Shown here: positions 34,115 through 43,871 of the stretch, in pieces | How the letters are laid out: the number at the start of each line of letters is the position of its first letter | How positions within the stretch are numbered: position 1 is the first letter of the stretch | NCBI RefSeq assembly: GCF_009831655.1 | Contig: NZ_WRPA01000001.1 | Coordinates: 248,001 to 312,000, forward strand | From: Shewanella insulae | Lineage (GTDB): Bacteria > Pseudomonadota > Gammaproteobacteria > Enterobacterales > Shewanellaceae | DNA length: 64,000 nucleotides | Direction: 5' to 3' | Program-made: the position numbers and the translations under genes | Notes under the pieces: model-generated | Told to the model about the DNA's origin: nothing | The model's input: only the letters and a program-made list of their open reading frames with translations | Database searches by the model: none

Positions 34115-35161
34115 GTGCAAGACACCCTGATGTTGTCGAAAGACTTTTTGCAATTGACCCTAGACAATCCCGTAAGCCTGCCGGCGCCATTCGATTTTAC
34201 CCTGGGGCAACACACCCAGGTGTCAGTGTGGGATACCGGTGTTATCCAATTCGAACCGCTCGCTAAGCAAGAGGGTGAGGACAAAGCGTTAAAGAGCATA
34301 GTGCTCTCCTCGGCGGTTCATGGTAACGAGACGGCGCCTATCGAGCTGTGTAACCAGCTGATCACCGCGCTGCTGTCTGAGACGCTTGTCGCCCGCCACC
34401 GTGTGCTGTTTTTGATCGGTAATCCACCTGCAATTCTTAATGGGACGCGTTTCGTCGAGGAGAACCTCAATCGCCTGTTTAGTGGCGCACATGCCAAAGG
34501 TGAGAGTAACGCCGAGCGGGAAAGGGCAGAGAAGCTAGAGCAGTATGTCGATAGTTTCTTTAACGCCGCACCAGAAGGAGGCAGTCGTTATCACTACGAC
34601 CTGCACACGGCGATTCGCGCCTCCAAGCATGAGAAGTTTGCCATCTATCCTTATCCACACGGCGCGCCGTACAGCGGTGAGCAGATCATGTTCCTGGCCG
34701 CTTGCGGCATCAAGACAGTGCTGTTTCATCACGAGCCAACGACCACCTTTAGTTATTTCTCCGCCCATGGCTATCAGGCTCACGCCTTTACCATTGAGCT
34801 TGGCAAGGTGATGCCCATGGGGCAGAACGATATGACCCGCTTCATCGAAGTCAAAGAGATGTTGACCCGCCTAGTGTCTGGACGGGATCTCGAGCTTGGT
34901 GAGTTTGATGCGAGTCAGGTAAATCTGTATCAGGTTAATCGCTCAATCAATAAGCAGGCTGACGATTTCAGCTTTACGTTTGCCGACGATGTCGAGAATT
35001 TTACGGCGTTTCCAAGAGGTTATATATTGGCTAAGGACGGTGGGAAAGAGATTAAGGTGGAAGCCGAATCTGAGTCTATCGTATTTCCTAACGCCAATGT
35101 ACCGGTTGGCCAGCGCACTGTGCTGTGTTTAGTGCCCGCTAAAGATTATCGCGTGGTGTAG
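34115..35161 (+). CDS. astE: Succinylglutamate desuccinylase
   Basis: The product has 348 residues and starts at GTG, with AAAGGAG six to seven bases upstream. AstE removes succinate from N-succinylglutamate, the last step of the arginine succinyltransferase (AST) pathway. The zinc carboxypeptidase-like ligands are HGNETAPIE (H, E near residue 68) and YDLHTAIR (H near residue 155). [12 protein letters not shown] holds the catalytic Glu. The other ast genes are not in this window, so here the gene is separated from its pathway. No clear ArgR site was seen upstream. Confidence 0.95.
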   Translation: MQDTLMLSKDFLQLTLDNPVSLPAPFDFTLGQHTQVSVWDTGVIQFEPLAKQEGEDKALKSIVLSSAVHGNETAPIELCNQLITALLSETLVARHRVLFLIGNPPAILNGTRFVEENLNRLFSGAHAKGESNAERERAEKLEQYVDSFFNAAPEGGSRYHYDLHTAIRASKHEKFAIYPYPHGAPYSGEQIMFLAACGIKTVLFHHEPTTTFSYFSAHGYQAHAFTIELGKVMPMGQNDMTRFIEVKEMLTRLVSGRDLELGEFDASQVNLYQVNRSINKQADDFSFTFADDVENFTAFPRGYILAKDGGKEIKVEAESESIVFPNANVPVGQRTVLCLVPAKDYRVV

Positions 35162-35240
35162 TGTGTGGCTTGTAAAGCTAGCGATACATGGGGCAGGGCT
35201 GCTAGTTGTCGGCAGTGCCCTGTGATAGCTTGCTAGGTAG

Positions 35241-35256
35241 TTTACGTTAACGTAAC
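35241..35256 (+). promoter_or_regulatory. LiuR-like palindromic operator upstream of the bkd operon
   Basis: TTTACGTTAACGTAAC contains the perfect 14-bp palindrome TTACGTTAACGTAA (35242-35255). It lies 89 bp before the first bkd gene. The MerR-family regulator LiuR of branched-chain amino acid catabolism is reported to use sites of this TTTACGT-type form in Shewanella; that match is from memory. Confidence 0.6.
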
Positions 35257-35344
35257 TTTAACGCCGCGTCATAAAAGAGAATAGTGAACAACTTAGGCTG
35301 TTCGCAGTCAGATAACAAAAATACTCAGCTGATAAGAGAATAGT

Positions 35345-36523
35345 ATGAGCAACGCAACGAGCAATACAGAGACTGTCCATCGCGTCAGTTTTCTCGACAA
35401 GGATTCATTATCGATCCCGATCCTGAAGATCCTTCAAGCCGACGGTACCACCTTTGAAAATGCTGTGTTACCCGTGATAGATCAGGATTTGGCTGCCAAA
35501 ATTTATGATACTTGTGTATTCACACGAGTACTCGACGAGCGCATGTTAGCCGCTCAGCGTCAGGGCCGGATCAGCTTCTACATGACCTGTACCGGCGAAG
35601 AAGCCGCCGTCATCGGCAGTGTGGCCGCCCTGGACCAAGACGATGTGATATTAGCTCAGTACCGCGAACATGCGGCTATCCGCTATCGTGGCTTCACCAC
35701 TGAGCAGTTTATGAACCAGATGTTCAGCAATGAGAAAGATCTGGGTAAGGGCCGCCAGATGCCGATCCACTACGGCTGCGAGGCGCTCAACTATCAGACT
35801 ATCTCTTCGCCACTGGCGACGCAGATCCCTCAGGCGACGGGTGTCGGTTATAGCCTGAAGATGCAGGGCAAACGTAACGTAGCCGTCTGCTACTTCGGTG
35901 AAGGCGCCGCCTCTGAGGGGGATTTCCACGCAGGTCTCAACATGGCGGCAGTACTGAATTCTCCAGTTATCTTCTTCTGTCGTAACAATGGCTACGCCAT
36001 CTCAACCCCGACCAACGAGCAGTTTGCCGGCAACGGTATCGCCAGTCGTGGTGTGGGCTATGGCATGCACACCATACGCGTGGACGGTAACGATATGCTG
36101 GCGGTGATGGCCGCGACTCAGCAGGCCAGAGCCTATGCGCTGGAACATAACAAGCCAGTGCTGATCGAAGCCATGACTTATCGCCTTGGTGCTCACTCAT
36201 CATCGGATGACCCATCGGGTTACCGTTCTAAGGACGAAGAGGCCAAGTGGCAGCAGCATGATCCGGTTAAGCGCTTCAAGCTGTGGCTGATCAATAAGGG
36301 TTGGCTCGCCGAAAGCGATGATGCAGCTCTTTATGAGAAGTACCGCGAAGAGGTACTAGCTGCGGTGAAGGTTGCCGAGAAGTTACCTACACCTAATGTC
36401 GACGAGATCATCGAAGATGTGTTCGACGAACCGACGCCGAGACTCAAGCAGCAACTGACCGAGCTTAAGCAGCACATCAAGAAATATCCTGATTCCTATC
36501 CACGCAGCGCAGGGAGAGAATAA
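35345..36523 (+). CDS. bkdA1: Branched-chain 2-oxoacid dehydrogenase E1 alpha subunit
   Basis: The product has 392 residues. With E1 beta it decarboxylates branched-chain 2-oxoacids using thiamine diphosphate, feeding acyl groups to the E2 lipoyl domains. The TPP motif appears as FGEGAASEGDFHAGLNMA with the closing NNGYAIS; the active-site loop is YRLGAHSSSDDPSGYR. It is the first gene of a three-gene unit with no intervening terminator and an operator-like palindrome upstream. The following gene starts three bases after the stop, so the subunits are translationally linked. Confidence 0.95.
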   Translation: MSNATSNTETVHRVSFLDKDSLSIPILKILQADGTTFENAVLPVIDQDLAAKIYDTCVFTRVLDERMLAAQRQGRISFYMTCTGEEAAVIGSVAALDQDDVILAQYREHAAIRYRGFTTEQFMNQMFSNEKDLGKGRQMPIHYGCEALNYQTISSPLATQIPQATGVGYSLKMQGKRNVAVCYFGEGAASEGDFHAGLNMAAVLNSPVIFFCRNNGYAISTPTNEQFAGNGIASRGVGYGMHTIRVDGNDMLAVMAATQQARAYALEHNKPVLIEAMTYRLGAHSSSDDPSGYRSKDEEAKWQQHDPVKRFKLWLINKGWLAESDDAALYEKYREEVLAAVKVAEKLPTPNVDEIIEDVFDEPTPRLKQQLTELKQHIKKYPDSYPRSAGRE

Positions 36524-36526
36524 ATC

Positions 36527-37504
36527 GTGGCCAAGATAAATATGTTACAAGCCATCAACGATGCCTTGACCCTTGCGATGGAAACCGACGACAAGGCGGT
36601 GATCTTCGGCGAAGACGTTGGCCATTTCGGCGGCGTATTTCGTGCTACCTCGGGTCTGCAGGATAAGTTCGGCCGCGATCGCTGTTTCAACACGCCGCTG
36701 ACCGAGCAGGGTATCGCAGGTTTTGCCAACGGCCTAGCGTCCAATGGCATGACGGCCATCGCCGAGATCCAGTTTGCCGACTATATCTTCCCGGCGTTCG
36801 ATCAGATCGTAAACGAATCGGCCAAGTTCAGATACCGCAGCGGTAACGAGTTCGATGTGGGCGGTATCACTTACCGTACTCCCTATGGCGGCGGCATCGC
36901 CGGGGGGCACTACCACTCGCAATCGCCAGAGGCTTATTTCACCCAGACGCCGGGTCTTAAGGTGGTCGTGCCTCGTAACGCCTATCAGGCTAAGGGCCTC
37001 TTGCTTGCATCGATTCGCGACAAGAACCCTGTCGTCTTCTTCGAGCCTAAGCGTCTCTACCGCGCAAGCGTGGGCGAGGTGCCGGACGAAGCCTATGAGA
37101 TTGAGCTAGGCAAGGCAGAAGTGGTTCAGGAAGGCACAGATATTACCGTGCTGGCCTGGGGCGCGCAGATGGAGATCGTCGAAGAGGCGGCTAAGATGGC
37201 GGCCAAGAAGGGGATCTCTTGCGAGGTGATCGACCTTCGCACCCTGGCACCATGGGATGTCGACACGGTAGCGGCCTCGGTGAAGAAGACCGGACGCCTG
37301 GTGATCAACCATGAGGCGCCGCTAACCGGTGGTTTTGCCGGCGAGATCGCCGCGACCATTCAGCAAGAGTGTTTCCTCTATCTGGAATCGCCGATTAGCC
37401 GTGTGTGTGGCCTTGATACCCCGTATCCGCTGATCCATGAAAAAGAATATATGCCTGATGCGCTCAAGACCTTTGAAGCGATCAAAGCATCGATGAAATA
37501 CTAG
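36527..37504 (+). CDS. bkdA2: Branched-chain 2-oxoacid dehydrogenase E1 beta subunit
   Basis: The product has 325 residues and starts at GTG, with GGGAGAG just upstream inside the end of the alpha gene. It completes the TPP-binding site of E1. Recognisable are [14 protein letters not shown] (near residue 28), [14 protein letters not shown] and [15 protein letters not shown] in the pyrimidine-binding half, and [14 protein letters not shown] in the C-terminal transketolase-like domain. It lies between the alpha and E2 genes, with gaps of three and eleven bases. Confidence 0.95.
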   Translation: MAKINMLQAINDALTLAMETDDKAVIFGEDVGHFGGVFRATSGLQDKFGRDRCFNTPLTEQGIAGFANGLASNGMTAIAEIQFADYIFPAFDQIVNESAKFRYRSGNEFDVGGITYRTPYGGGIAGGHYHSQSPEAYFTQTPGLKVVVPRNAYQAKGLLLASIRDKNPVVFFEPKRLYRASVGEVPDEAYEIELGKAEVVQEGTDITVLAWGAQMEIVEEAAKMAAKKGISCEVIDLRTLAPWDVDTVAASVKKTGRLVINHEAPLTGGFAGEIAATIQQECFLYLESPISRVCGLDTPYPLIHEKEYMPDALKTFEAIKASMKY

Positions 37505-37515
37505 GAGCCCCAGGC

Positions 37516-39078
37516 ATGATTAAAGATTTTATTTTGCCCGATATCGGTGAGGGCGTAGTCGAGTGTGAGTTGGTCGAGTGGTTGGTTGCCGAGGGTGATA
37601 CCGTCACCGAAGATCAGCCTATTGCCGACGTGATGACTGACAAAGCCTTAGTGCAGATCCCTGCAGTGCACGGCGGTGTTATCAAAAAACTTCACTACAA
37701 GAAAGGTGATATCGCTATCGTACACGAACCTCTCTATTCGGTGGAGATCGATGGTGTGGTAGAAGATGAGGTGGTCGCCGAACCGACGGCCGATGCACCA
37801 AATGTTCAAACAGATTCACAGCAGACCGTTGCAGGCAAGCGCGTTGAAGAGTTCCTGCTACCGGATATCGGTGAAGGGATAGTCGAGTGTGAATTGGTGG
37901 AGTGGTTGGTGGCCGAAGGCGACATGGTGGTCGAAGATCAGCCTATCGCCGATGTGATGACCGACAAGGCCCTGGTGCAGATCCCGGCGATTAAGAGCGG
38001 TAAGGTAGTAAAACTCCATTACCGTAAGGGTCAGCTGGCACAGGTTCACACCCCGCTTTTCGCTATCGAGGTGGAGAGCGAAGAGGGCGGCGTTGCCGCG
38101 CCGGTTGCCGATACGGTAACTGCTGCTAGTGAGAGCCAAGATGTTGAGCTGCATGCTCCTGCCGGTAACGGTAAGGCGCTGGCAAGCCCAGCCGTGCGTC
38201 GCCTGGCGCGTAGCTATGACATCGATCTCAGCCAGGTACCTGGCTCTGGCAAGCATGGTCGTGTCTATAAGGAAGATGTCGAGCGTTTCCGTAGTGGCGA
38301 AGCCGTGAAGGCTAAGGCGGCAAAAGCGCAGGTAACAAGCGAGCCAAGTGCTGCGCCTGTTGCGGTTGCTGCTGGTGATCGCGTCGAGCCAATCCGCGGC
38401 GTCAAGGCGGTGATGGCCAAGATGATGACAGAGTCTGTCTCGACTATCCCGCACTTCACCTACTGCGAAGAGCTGGACCTGACCGAACTGGTTGCTCTGC
38501 GTGAGCAGATGAAGGCGCGCTACTCGAGCGACGATATCAAGCTGACCATGATGCCTTTCTTCATGAAGGCGATGTCGCTTGCGCTGACTCAGTTCCCCGG
38601 CATCAACAGCCGCGTGAATGATGATTGTAGCGAGCAGACCTTCCTGGCGTCACATAACATAGGCATGGCAGTAGACTCTAAGGTGGGGCTATTGGTGCCA
38701 AATGTGAAGGATGTGCAGCAAAAATCAATTCTTGAGGTCGCGGCCGAAATTACCCGCCTGACCAAGGATGCCCGCAGTGGTCGTGTTAGCCCGGCAGACC
38801 TTAAGGGTGGCAGCATCTCCATCTCTAACATCGGTGCCCTGGGCGGTACTGTGGCAACGCCTATCATCAACAAGCCTGAGGTGGCCATCGTCGCCCTGGG
38901 TAAGTTGCAGACCCTGCCACGCTTTAACGATAAGGGTGAAGTCGAGGCCCGTAAGATCATGCAGATCAGCTGGTCTGGCGATCACCGCGTGATAGACGGC
39001 GGCACCATAGCGCGCTTCTGTAACCTGTGGAAGCAGTATCTCGAGTCGCCACAAGAGATGTTGCTGGCGATGCACTAA
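37516..39078 (+). CDS. bkdB: Dihydrolipoyl acyltransferase E2 with two lipoyl domains
   Basis: The product has 520 residues. The order is lipoyl domain 1 (about residues 1-80), lipoyl domain 2 (about 110-190), a subunit-binding domain (about 215-255, ASPAVRRLARSYDID) and the catalytic acyltransferase domain. Both lipoyl domains carry the lipoate lysine in VMTDKALVQIPA and share long near-identical runs. The catalytic His is in SWSGDHRVIDGG near the C terminus. Branched-chain E2s often have one lipoyl domain, so the duplication is notable. No E3 gene follows; lipoamide dehydrogenase must be supplied from elsewhere. A terminator follows. Confidence 0.95.
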   Translation: MIKDFILPDIGEGVVECELVEWLVAEGDTVTEDQPIADVMTDKALVQIPAVHGGVIKKLHYKKGDIAIVHEPLYSVEIDGVVEDEVVAEPTADAPNVQTDSQQTVAGKRVEEFLLPDIGEGIVECELVEWLVAEGDMVVEDQPIADVMTDKALVQIPAIKSGKVVKLHYRKGQLAQVHTPLFAIEVESEEGGVAAPVADTVTAASESQDVELHAPAGNGKALASPAVRRLARSYDIDLSQVPGSGKHGRVYKEDVERFRSGEAVKAKAAKAQVTSEPSAAPVAVAAGDRVEPIRGVKAVMAKMMTESVSTIPHFTYCEELDLTELVALREQMKARYSSDDIKLTMMPFFMKAMSLALTQFPGINSRVNDDCSEQTFLASHNIGMAVDSKVGLLVPNVKDVQQKSILEVAAEITRLTKDARSGRVSPADLKGGSISISNIGALGGTVATPIINKPEVAIVALGKLQTLPRFNDKGEVEARKIMQISWSGDHRVIDGGTIARFCNLWKQYLESPQEMLLAMH

Positions 39079-39100
39079 AATCGCATGCCATTGCACTAAT

Positions 39101-39129
39101 AAGAGCGTCGTTTGGCGCTCTTTTTTTTA
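39101..39129 (+). terminator. Terminator of the bkd operon
   Basis: AAGAGCG TCGTTTGG CGCTCTTTTTTTT. Confidence 0.85.
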
Positions 39130-39197
39130 TCCATAGTTAATCTTTGGCGTCAGATTAAGTATAATGCCGCTAATTAGTCCCACTCTTTGGTTTGAGC

Positions 39198-40265
39198 ATG
39201 AGTCAAGTAGCACCAAGCATCGAAAATATTCAGTATCCGTTTCCAGCAAAGCCCGTTCCATTAAGCGATAGCGACAAGCAGGCCTATAAGGCGCGCATCA
39301 AGCAGCTATTGAAGGAGAAGGAGGCTGTCTTGGTGGCCCACTACTATACCGACCCTGAGATCCAGGCGCTGGCCGAGGAGACGGGCGGCTGTGTTTCAGA
39401 TTCTCTAGAGATGGCTCGCTTCGGTCGTGACCATCCTGCCAAGACGCTGATCGTGGCCGGGGTAAAATTTATGGGCGAGACCTCAAAGATCTTAAGCCCT
39501 GAAAAAACTGTACTCATGCCTACCTTGGATGCTACCTGTTCCCTCGATGTAGGCTGTCCTATCGACACCTTTAGCGCCTTCTGTGACGCTCACCCGGATC
39601 ATACCGTCGTGGTATATGCCAACACCTCGGCCGCCGTTAAGGCGCGCGCCGACTGGGTGGTGACCTCGAGTATAGCCCTTGAGATCGTCGAGCATCTCGA
39701 CAGCCAGGGTAAGAAGATCATCTGGGGACCCGACCGTCACCTGGGAAGCTATATCGCCAAGCAGACAGGTGCGGACATGCTGATGTGGCAAGGCGAGTGT
39801 ATTGTACACGATGAGTTTAAGGCCAAGGCGCTGCGTCAGCTGAAAGAGCAATATCCCAACGCGGCTGTGCTGGTGCATCCCGAATCGCCAGCGAGTGTGG
39901 TGGAGATGGCCGATGCCGTCGGTTCCACCAGTCAGCTGATCAAGGCGGCGCAGACGCTAGATAACGACACCTTTATCGTGGCAACCGACAAAGGCATTTT
40001 CTACAAGATGCAGCAGGCGGCGCCTAACAAGACCCTGATCGAAGCCCCTACGGGCGGTAACGGCGCGACCTGTCGTAGCTGTGCCCACTGTCCTTGGATG
40101 GCGATGAATGGTCTTAAGGCGATTGAGGCGGCTCTGCTTAACGATGGTTCGGAGCAACATGAGATCTTTGTCGACGAATCACTCAGAGAGCGCGCCTTAC
40201 TGCCGCTGGATCGCATGCTGGACTTTGCTAAGACATTGAATATGAAGGTTAAAGGCAACGCATAG
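39198..40265 (+). CDS. nadA: Quinolinate synthase
   Basis: The product from ATG 39198 has 355 residues; TTG 39192 is an in-frame alternative. NadA condenses iminoaspartate with dihydroxyacetone phosphate to quinolinate, an early NAD step, using a 4Fe-4S cluster. Three cluster cysteines are expected: [11 protein letters not shown] (near residue 114), [11 protein letters not shown] (near residue 200) and [13 protein letters not shown] (near residue 294). [16 protein letters not shown] and [14 protein letters not shown] bind the substrates. It is a single gene with a terminator after it. The upstream Shine-Dalgarno sequence is weak. Confidence 0.95.
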   Translation: MSQVAPSIENIQYPFPAKPVPLSDSDKQAYKARIKQLLKEKEAVLVAHYYTDPEIQALAEETGGCVSDSLEMARFGRDHPAKTLIVAGVKFMGETSKILSPEKTVLMPTLDATCSLDVGCPIDTFSAFCDAHPDHTVVVYANTSAAVKARADWVVTSSIALEIVEHLDSQGKKIIWGPDRHLGSYIAKQTGADMLMWQGECIVHDEFKAKALRQLKEQYPNAAVLVHPESPASVVEMADAVGSTSQLIKAAQTLDNDTFIVATDKGIFYKMQQAAPNKTLIEAPTGGNGATCRSCAHCPWMAMNGLKAIEAALLNDGSEQHEIFVDESLRERALLPLDRMLDFAKTLNMKVKGNA

Positions 40266-40306
40266 TTTTTTAGCCCTTTTATGAGCTAATCCCTTTTCGA
40301 TAGTAG

Positions 40307-40334
40307 TAAAAAGCGCCTCTAGGGCGCTTTTTTG
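40307..40334 (+). terminator. Terminator of nadA
   Basis: AAAAAGCGCC TCTA GGGCGCTTTTTT. Confidence 0.88.
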
Positions 40335-40585
40335 TTGCCTATCGGCCTATGTATGTCCGGCTATACTAGACTTTATGGGCATTGTGAGCTTGTTTAAGGC
40401 GTGTTAAAAAATCAAAAGTGTCATTTTATTGGTGCCTTTAGTGCATGTTTTTAGGCGACTTTTAATTTAACGCCAGATTTTTATGCTAGTGTTAATACGT
40501 ATTGGATAGGATAGGTGATCAAGGCCCTGCCAGTGATGTACCTAACACCACTCTATCAACCCGCGATGGTTAGGGATAACGCAAA
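40335..40585. other. Intergenic region upstream of the chemoreceptor gene
   Basis: About 250 bp between the nadA terminator and the chemoreceptor start. No coding frame or RNA structure is supported; it presumably holds the chemoreceptor promoter. Confidence 0.5.
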
Positions 40586-42574
40586 ATGAATATGCAATGG
40601 ATCAGTGATCTCAATATTAGAAACAAACTTTTGCTGGTGATTGTGCCGCCTATTTTAGGGGCAACCTTCTTTGGCCTGTTCGTGGTCTATGGCCAATATC
40701 AGCTGCACCAGGGCCTCAGCCAGGTAGAGACCCTGTCTGAGTTGGCGGTGGTTAATAGCGACTTTGTCCATGAGCTGCAAAAAGAGCGCGGCATGAGCGC
40801 CGGTTTCATCGGCTCTAAGGGTAAGAACTTTGGCGATAAGCTACCTAAGCAGCGCCAATTAAGCGATGAGCAACTCAACAATTTCAGAACCTTTACCGCC
40901 AGCCACGAGTTACCCGAGGCGTTTGCCCAGCAGATGAACCAGGTCAGTCAGATGATGAATCAACTTGGTGATATTCGTCGCCGCGTCGATAGCTTGAGCA
41001 TCAGTGTGCCGGAAGAGGTTACTTTTTATACTAAGCTCAATGGCTTGCTGTTGGCGATCGTCGATCAAACCAGTCAACAGGGGGCGAGTCGACAGATCGC
41101 TGTCGAATCCGCTAGTTTCGCCGCCTACCTACAGATGAAGGAGCGCGCCGGTATCGAGCGTGCGGTACTCAGCTCTACCTTTGGCAACAGCGCCTTTAAG
41201 CCCGGCATGTTCCTTAAGTTTGTTAATCTAGTGTCCGAACAGAACACCTACCAGGAGCGTTTTCTCTCCCTGGCCACAGATGGGGTGAAAGCCGATTTTC
41301 AGCAGGTTGCCTCATCACCTGCCTTTATGGCAGTAACCGCGCTACGGGAGAAGGCCATGGGACAGGATGCGAGCGTCCTCAAGGCACAAAGCTCGACCGA
41401 TTGGTTTGCTGAGTCGACCGCTCGAATCGATGCCCTGCGTCAGTTTGAGCGCCAACTGTCTCATCATCTGCTGAGCGATACTCGCAGCGCCCTTGCAAGC
41501 GCCAAGTCGCTCATGGTGAGCGTGATCGCACTCATGGTGATCTCTGGACTGGTGGTGATCTTCTTGTCTGTGTTTATTGGTCGTTATCTGCATGGTTCCC
41601 TAAGGCATCTCTACCACAAGGTCACCGAGTCGCAGAAACACTACGATCTGAGTGTGCGGGTCGATCTCTCGAGTCAGGATGAGATAGGTCAGCTAGGAAC
41701 CGCCTTCAATCATATGATGGCCGATTTTGAGAAGGTGATCGGCATGGTGAGGACCAATACTCAGGGGCTGCTTACCGCGTCTCAGGAGATGGAAGGCTGT
41801 GCTCGCACCATGCGCGAGGACGTTGCACTGGGTCATAGCGAAGTGGATCAGGTTGCCTCGGCGATGACTGAGATGAGCGCCACGGTGCAGGAGATAGCGC
41901 AAAATGCGGTGCAGGCGTCGGAAGCCTCGGGGCAGGCCAATAAGGAAGCCAAAGAGGGCAGTAAGGAGGTGGAGCGTACCGCGGACTCCATCAACGAGCT
42001 AGCCCAAGAGATCGCCGATGCGGCGCAGGCCATTAATAACCTGGATGAAGATATCAAGGGTATAGTCGATGTACTCGGGGTGATCAGTGGCATCGCGGAG
42101 CAGACTAACCTCTTGGCCCTTAACGCGGCGATCGAGGCGGCTCGCGCCGGTGAGATGGGACGTGGTTTTGCAGTGGTCGCCGATGAGGTGCGTAGCCTGG
42201 CGCAGCGGGCGCAGACCTCGACCGAAGACATTCGTAGCATGACAGAAAGGCTGGAGCGTGGCGCTAAGGTTGCCGTTAAGGCCATGGAGAGTGGCCGTAG
42301 TAAGGCGGAGATCAGCGTGGTTGAGTCGAAGCGTGCCGGTGAGGAGCTTATCCGTATCGTCAACGAGGTGAGCGTTATCGATAGCATGAATGAGCAGATC
42401 GCCGCGGCGACCCACGAACAATCGGCGGTCTCCGAGGAGGTGAATCAAAACGCGATGAAGATCAGTGACATTTACCGAAATACCCATGAGGTTTCGGATC
42501 GCCTTAGCCAGCTCAACGAGTCGCTACTTAACGATGTGAGCGCCATGTCTGAGCTGGTGAGCAAGTTCAAATAG
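40586..42574 (+). CDS. Methyl-accepting chemotaxis protein with NIT sensor domain
   Basis: The product has 662 residues. A first transmembrane helix (about 15-35) is followed by a helical periplasmic NIT domain, recognised from [16 protein letters not shown] near residue 70 and the second helix bundle with [15 protein letters not shown] second transmembrane helix is at about 310-335 ([21 protein letters not shown]), then a HAMP region and the signalling hairpin with [19 protein letters not shown] and [18 protein letters not shown] domains are associated with nitrate/nitrite sensing, so a nitrate-taxis role is plausible but not shown. It has its own promoter region and no neighbouring chemotaxis genes. 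Confidence 0.93.
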   Translation: MNMQWISDLNIRNKLLLVIVPPILGATFFGLFVVYGQYQLHQGLSQVETLSELAVVNSDFVHELQKERGMSAGFIGSKGKNFGDKLPKQRQLSDEQLNNFRTFTASHELPEAFAQQMNQVSQMMNQLGDIRRRVDSLSISVPEEVTFYTKLNGLLLAIVDQTSQQGASRQIAVESASFAAYLQMKERAGIERAVLSSTFGNSAFKPGMFLKFVNLVSEQNTYQERFLSLATDGVKADFQQVASSPAFMAVTALREKAMGQDASVLKAQSSTDWFAESTARIDALRQFERQLSHHLLSDTRSALASAKSLMVSVIALMVISGLVVIFLSVFIGRYLHGSLRHLYHKVTESQKHYDLSVRVDLSSQDEIGQLGTAFNHMMADFEKVIGMVRTNTQGLLTASQEMEGCARTMREDVALGHSEVDQVASAMTEMSATVQEIAQNAVQASEASGQANKEAKEGSKEVERTADSINELAQEIADAAQAINNLDEDIKGIVDVLGVISGIAEQTNLLALNAAIEAARAGEMGRGFAVVADEVRSLAQRAQTSTEDIRSMTERLERGAKVAVKAMESGRSKAEISVVESKRAGEELIRIVNEVSVIDSMNEQIAAATHEQSAVSEEVNQNAMKISDIYRNTHEVSDRLSQLNESLLNDVSAMSELVSKFK

Positions 42575-42720
42575 GCCGGATAAGCAGCGAATTGGCGATC
42601 TATTACGCAAATGCCTGAGCAGACAGTTTTTTAGCTTGACCCTGTTTAGCGATTTGCGTAAAGTACCGCTCCGTTGATGCAGTTCCTTGAGAGTCTATTA
42701 AGGAAAGCGCGTCAAGATTC

Positions 42721-42808
42721 GGTGAGTTGTCCGAGTGGCTGAAGGAGCACGCCTGGAAAGTGTGTATACGGCAACGTATCGAGAGTTCGAATCTCTCACT
42801 CACCGCCA
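42721..42808 (+). tRNA. serX: tRNA-Ser (GGA anticodon)
   Basis: The 88-nt sequence folds as a class II tRNA with a long variable arm. The acceptor arms are GGTGAGT and ACTCACC, followed by G and an encoded CCA. The anticodon loop is CTGGAAA (anticodon GGA, reading UCC/UCU). The T loop TTCGAAT is standard. It closely matches the E. coli tRNA-Ser(GGA) sequence as I recall it. Confidence 0.96.
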
Positions 42809-42820
42809 AATTCAAAGAGA

Positions 42821-42845
42821 AAGACGCCTAAGGGCGTCTTTTTTT
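42821..42845 (+). terminator. Terminator after tRNA-Ser
   Basis: AAGACGCC TAA GGGCGTCTTTTTTT. Confidence 0.87.
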
Positions 42846-42986
42846 ATGTCTGTTTTTCTCTACCCTTCGTCCATTACCAGTACCGCATTCCTCCATTAAA
42901 GTGAGCTGCTCCTGCTCGTATAGTCACTCAAGGTGTGACTATTACCTCCTCAGTTAAGGGTTGCTATAGGCAGCTAGGGGGTTAGG

Positions 42987-43010
42987 GATTATAATCAAAT
43001 GATAATGTTT
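42987..43010. promoter_or_regulatory. Palindromes upstream of the ribbon-helix-helix gene
   Basis: GATTATAATC (42987-42996) is a perfect 10-bp palindrome, followed at once by AAATGATAATGTTT, which contains a Fur-like GATAAT. The interval from 42846 to 43029 holds no gene. Confidence 0.45.
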
Positions 43011-43029
43011 TTGGTTTGAGGAGTAGGCT

Positions 43030-43221
43030 ATGGAAAATAAGACGGCACGCTTTACCGTGTTACTCGACCCCAGTAAGAAACAGGCGTTTGAACAATTGTG
43101 CGCCTCTCAGGATTTGACACCATCACAGGTCGTAAGACAGCTGATCCGTGGTTATTTAGAGCAACATGGCGTGAGCTATGGTCAGTCCGAGCCGACTAAA
43201 AACCCTAAGGTTAAAGTCTAG
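43030..43221 (+). CDS. Small ribbon-helix-helix (CopG-like) DNA-binding protein
   Basis: The product has 63 residues. The start MENKTARFTVLLDPSKKQAFEQLC gives the beta strand and first helix of the RHH fold, DLTPSQVVRQLIRGYLEQH the second helix. RHH proteins bind DNA as dimers, commonly autoregulating. No partner toxin gene follows: the next gene is yjdM on the same strand. GAGGAG lies about ten bases upstream of the ATG. A palindrome-rich stretch flanks it on both sides. The targets are unknown. Confidence 0.8.
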   Translation: MENKTARFTVLLDPSKKQAFEQLCASQDLTPSQVVRQLIRGYLEQHGVSYGQSEPTKNPKVKV

Positions 43222-43257
43222 CTAAGCTTGGTCTGAGGAAACTTAGCTGGCCTGGAT

Positions 43258-43287
43258 ATGATAATTTTATTATAATACAATTATCAT
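43258..43287. promoter_or_regulatory. Fur-like nested palindrome upstream of yjdM
   Basis: ATGATAATT (43258-43266) and AATTATCAT (43279-43287) are perfect 9-bp arms around TATTATAATA, itself a palindrome. GATAAT/ATTATC hexamers suggest Fur, but the spacing is not the classical 7-1-7. The nested core resembles the palindrome ahead of the ribbon-helix-helix gene, which may be its own operator. Confidence 0.5.
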
Positions 43288-43384
43288 TATGACCAGCTGT
43301 GAATTTATAGAGCCTTTGCCACCTATGGTGAGCCGGGCGAATGTCACGGCTGATCCTTACCTTTTTAATGAAAGAGAAAGAGTT

Positions 43385-43729
43385 ATGAGCGATACAATTC
43401 CACCATGCCCAAAATGTGAGTCTCCCTATGCCTATGAAGATGGCTCATTGTTGATCTGCCCTGAGTGTGCTCATGAATGGAATCCTAACGAAGTGGTTGT
43501 CGATCCCGATGCGATCATCCTAAAAGATGCTGTAGGCAATCTGTTGGAAGAGGGTGACAAGGTAACCCTGATTAAAGATCTTAAGGTGAAGGGCACTTCA
43601 CTGACCCTTAAGGTGGGCACTAAGGCGGTCATCAATCGTTTTGTAGACGCCGACCACGATATCGACTGTAAGGTCGACGGCCAAGGTCAGATGATGCTGA
43701 AGTCTAAGTTCGTGAAGAAGCAGAGCTAA
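43385..43729 (+). CDS. yjdM: PhnA/YjdM family zinc ribbon protein
   Basis: The product from ATG 43385 has 114 residues, matching the E. coli YjdM (PhnA) size; the frame extends 32 codons upstream without a similar start and is not used. The N-terminal zinc ribbon is [16 protein letters not shown], followed by the conserved beta domain [23 protein letters not shown] and the ending [13 protein letters not shown] ([11 protein letters not shown]). The name PhnA is historical and misleading: no phosphonate pathway role is shown, and the function is unsettled. A palindromic region lies upstream and a strong terminator downstream. Confidence 0.95.
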   Translation: MSDTIPPCPKCESPYAYEDGSLLICPECAHEWNPNEVVVDPDAIILKDAVGNLLEEGDKVTLIKDLKVKGTSLTLKVGTKAVINRFVDADHDIDCKVDGQGQMMLKSKFVKKQS

Positions 43730-43752
43730 GATTCAGATTTGTGTTTTATAGA

Positions 43753-43780
43753 AGACCTGCCAATTGGCAGGTCTTTTTTT
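43753..43780 (+). terminator. Terminator of yjdM (22-bp perfect palindrome)
   Basis: AGACCTGCCAA TTGGCAGGTCT is a perfect palindrome without loop bases, followed by a T-tract. Confidence 0.85.
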
Positions 43781-43813
43781 ATAGGCGTTCTTAGCTCAAA
43801 CCCTAAGAATGCG

Positions 43814-43853
43814 AACTGAGTAACTGAGTAACTGAGTAACTGAGTAACTGAGT
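43814..43853. repeat. 8-bp tandem repeat, five perfect units
   Basis: Five exact copies of AACTGAGT, in the gap between the convergent genes yjdM and cls. Perfect copies suggest recent slippage; it could be a typing locus. Confidence 0.9.
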
Positions 43854-43871
43854 AATCAGGTCTATGCCGTA

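Noticed and set aside
42603..42815. Minus-strand frame across the tRNA
   Set aside because: It covers tRNA-Ser(GGA) and has no start signal.
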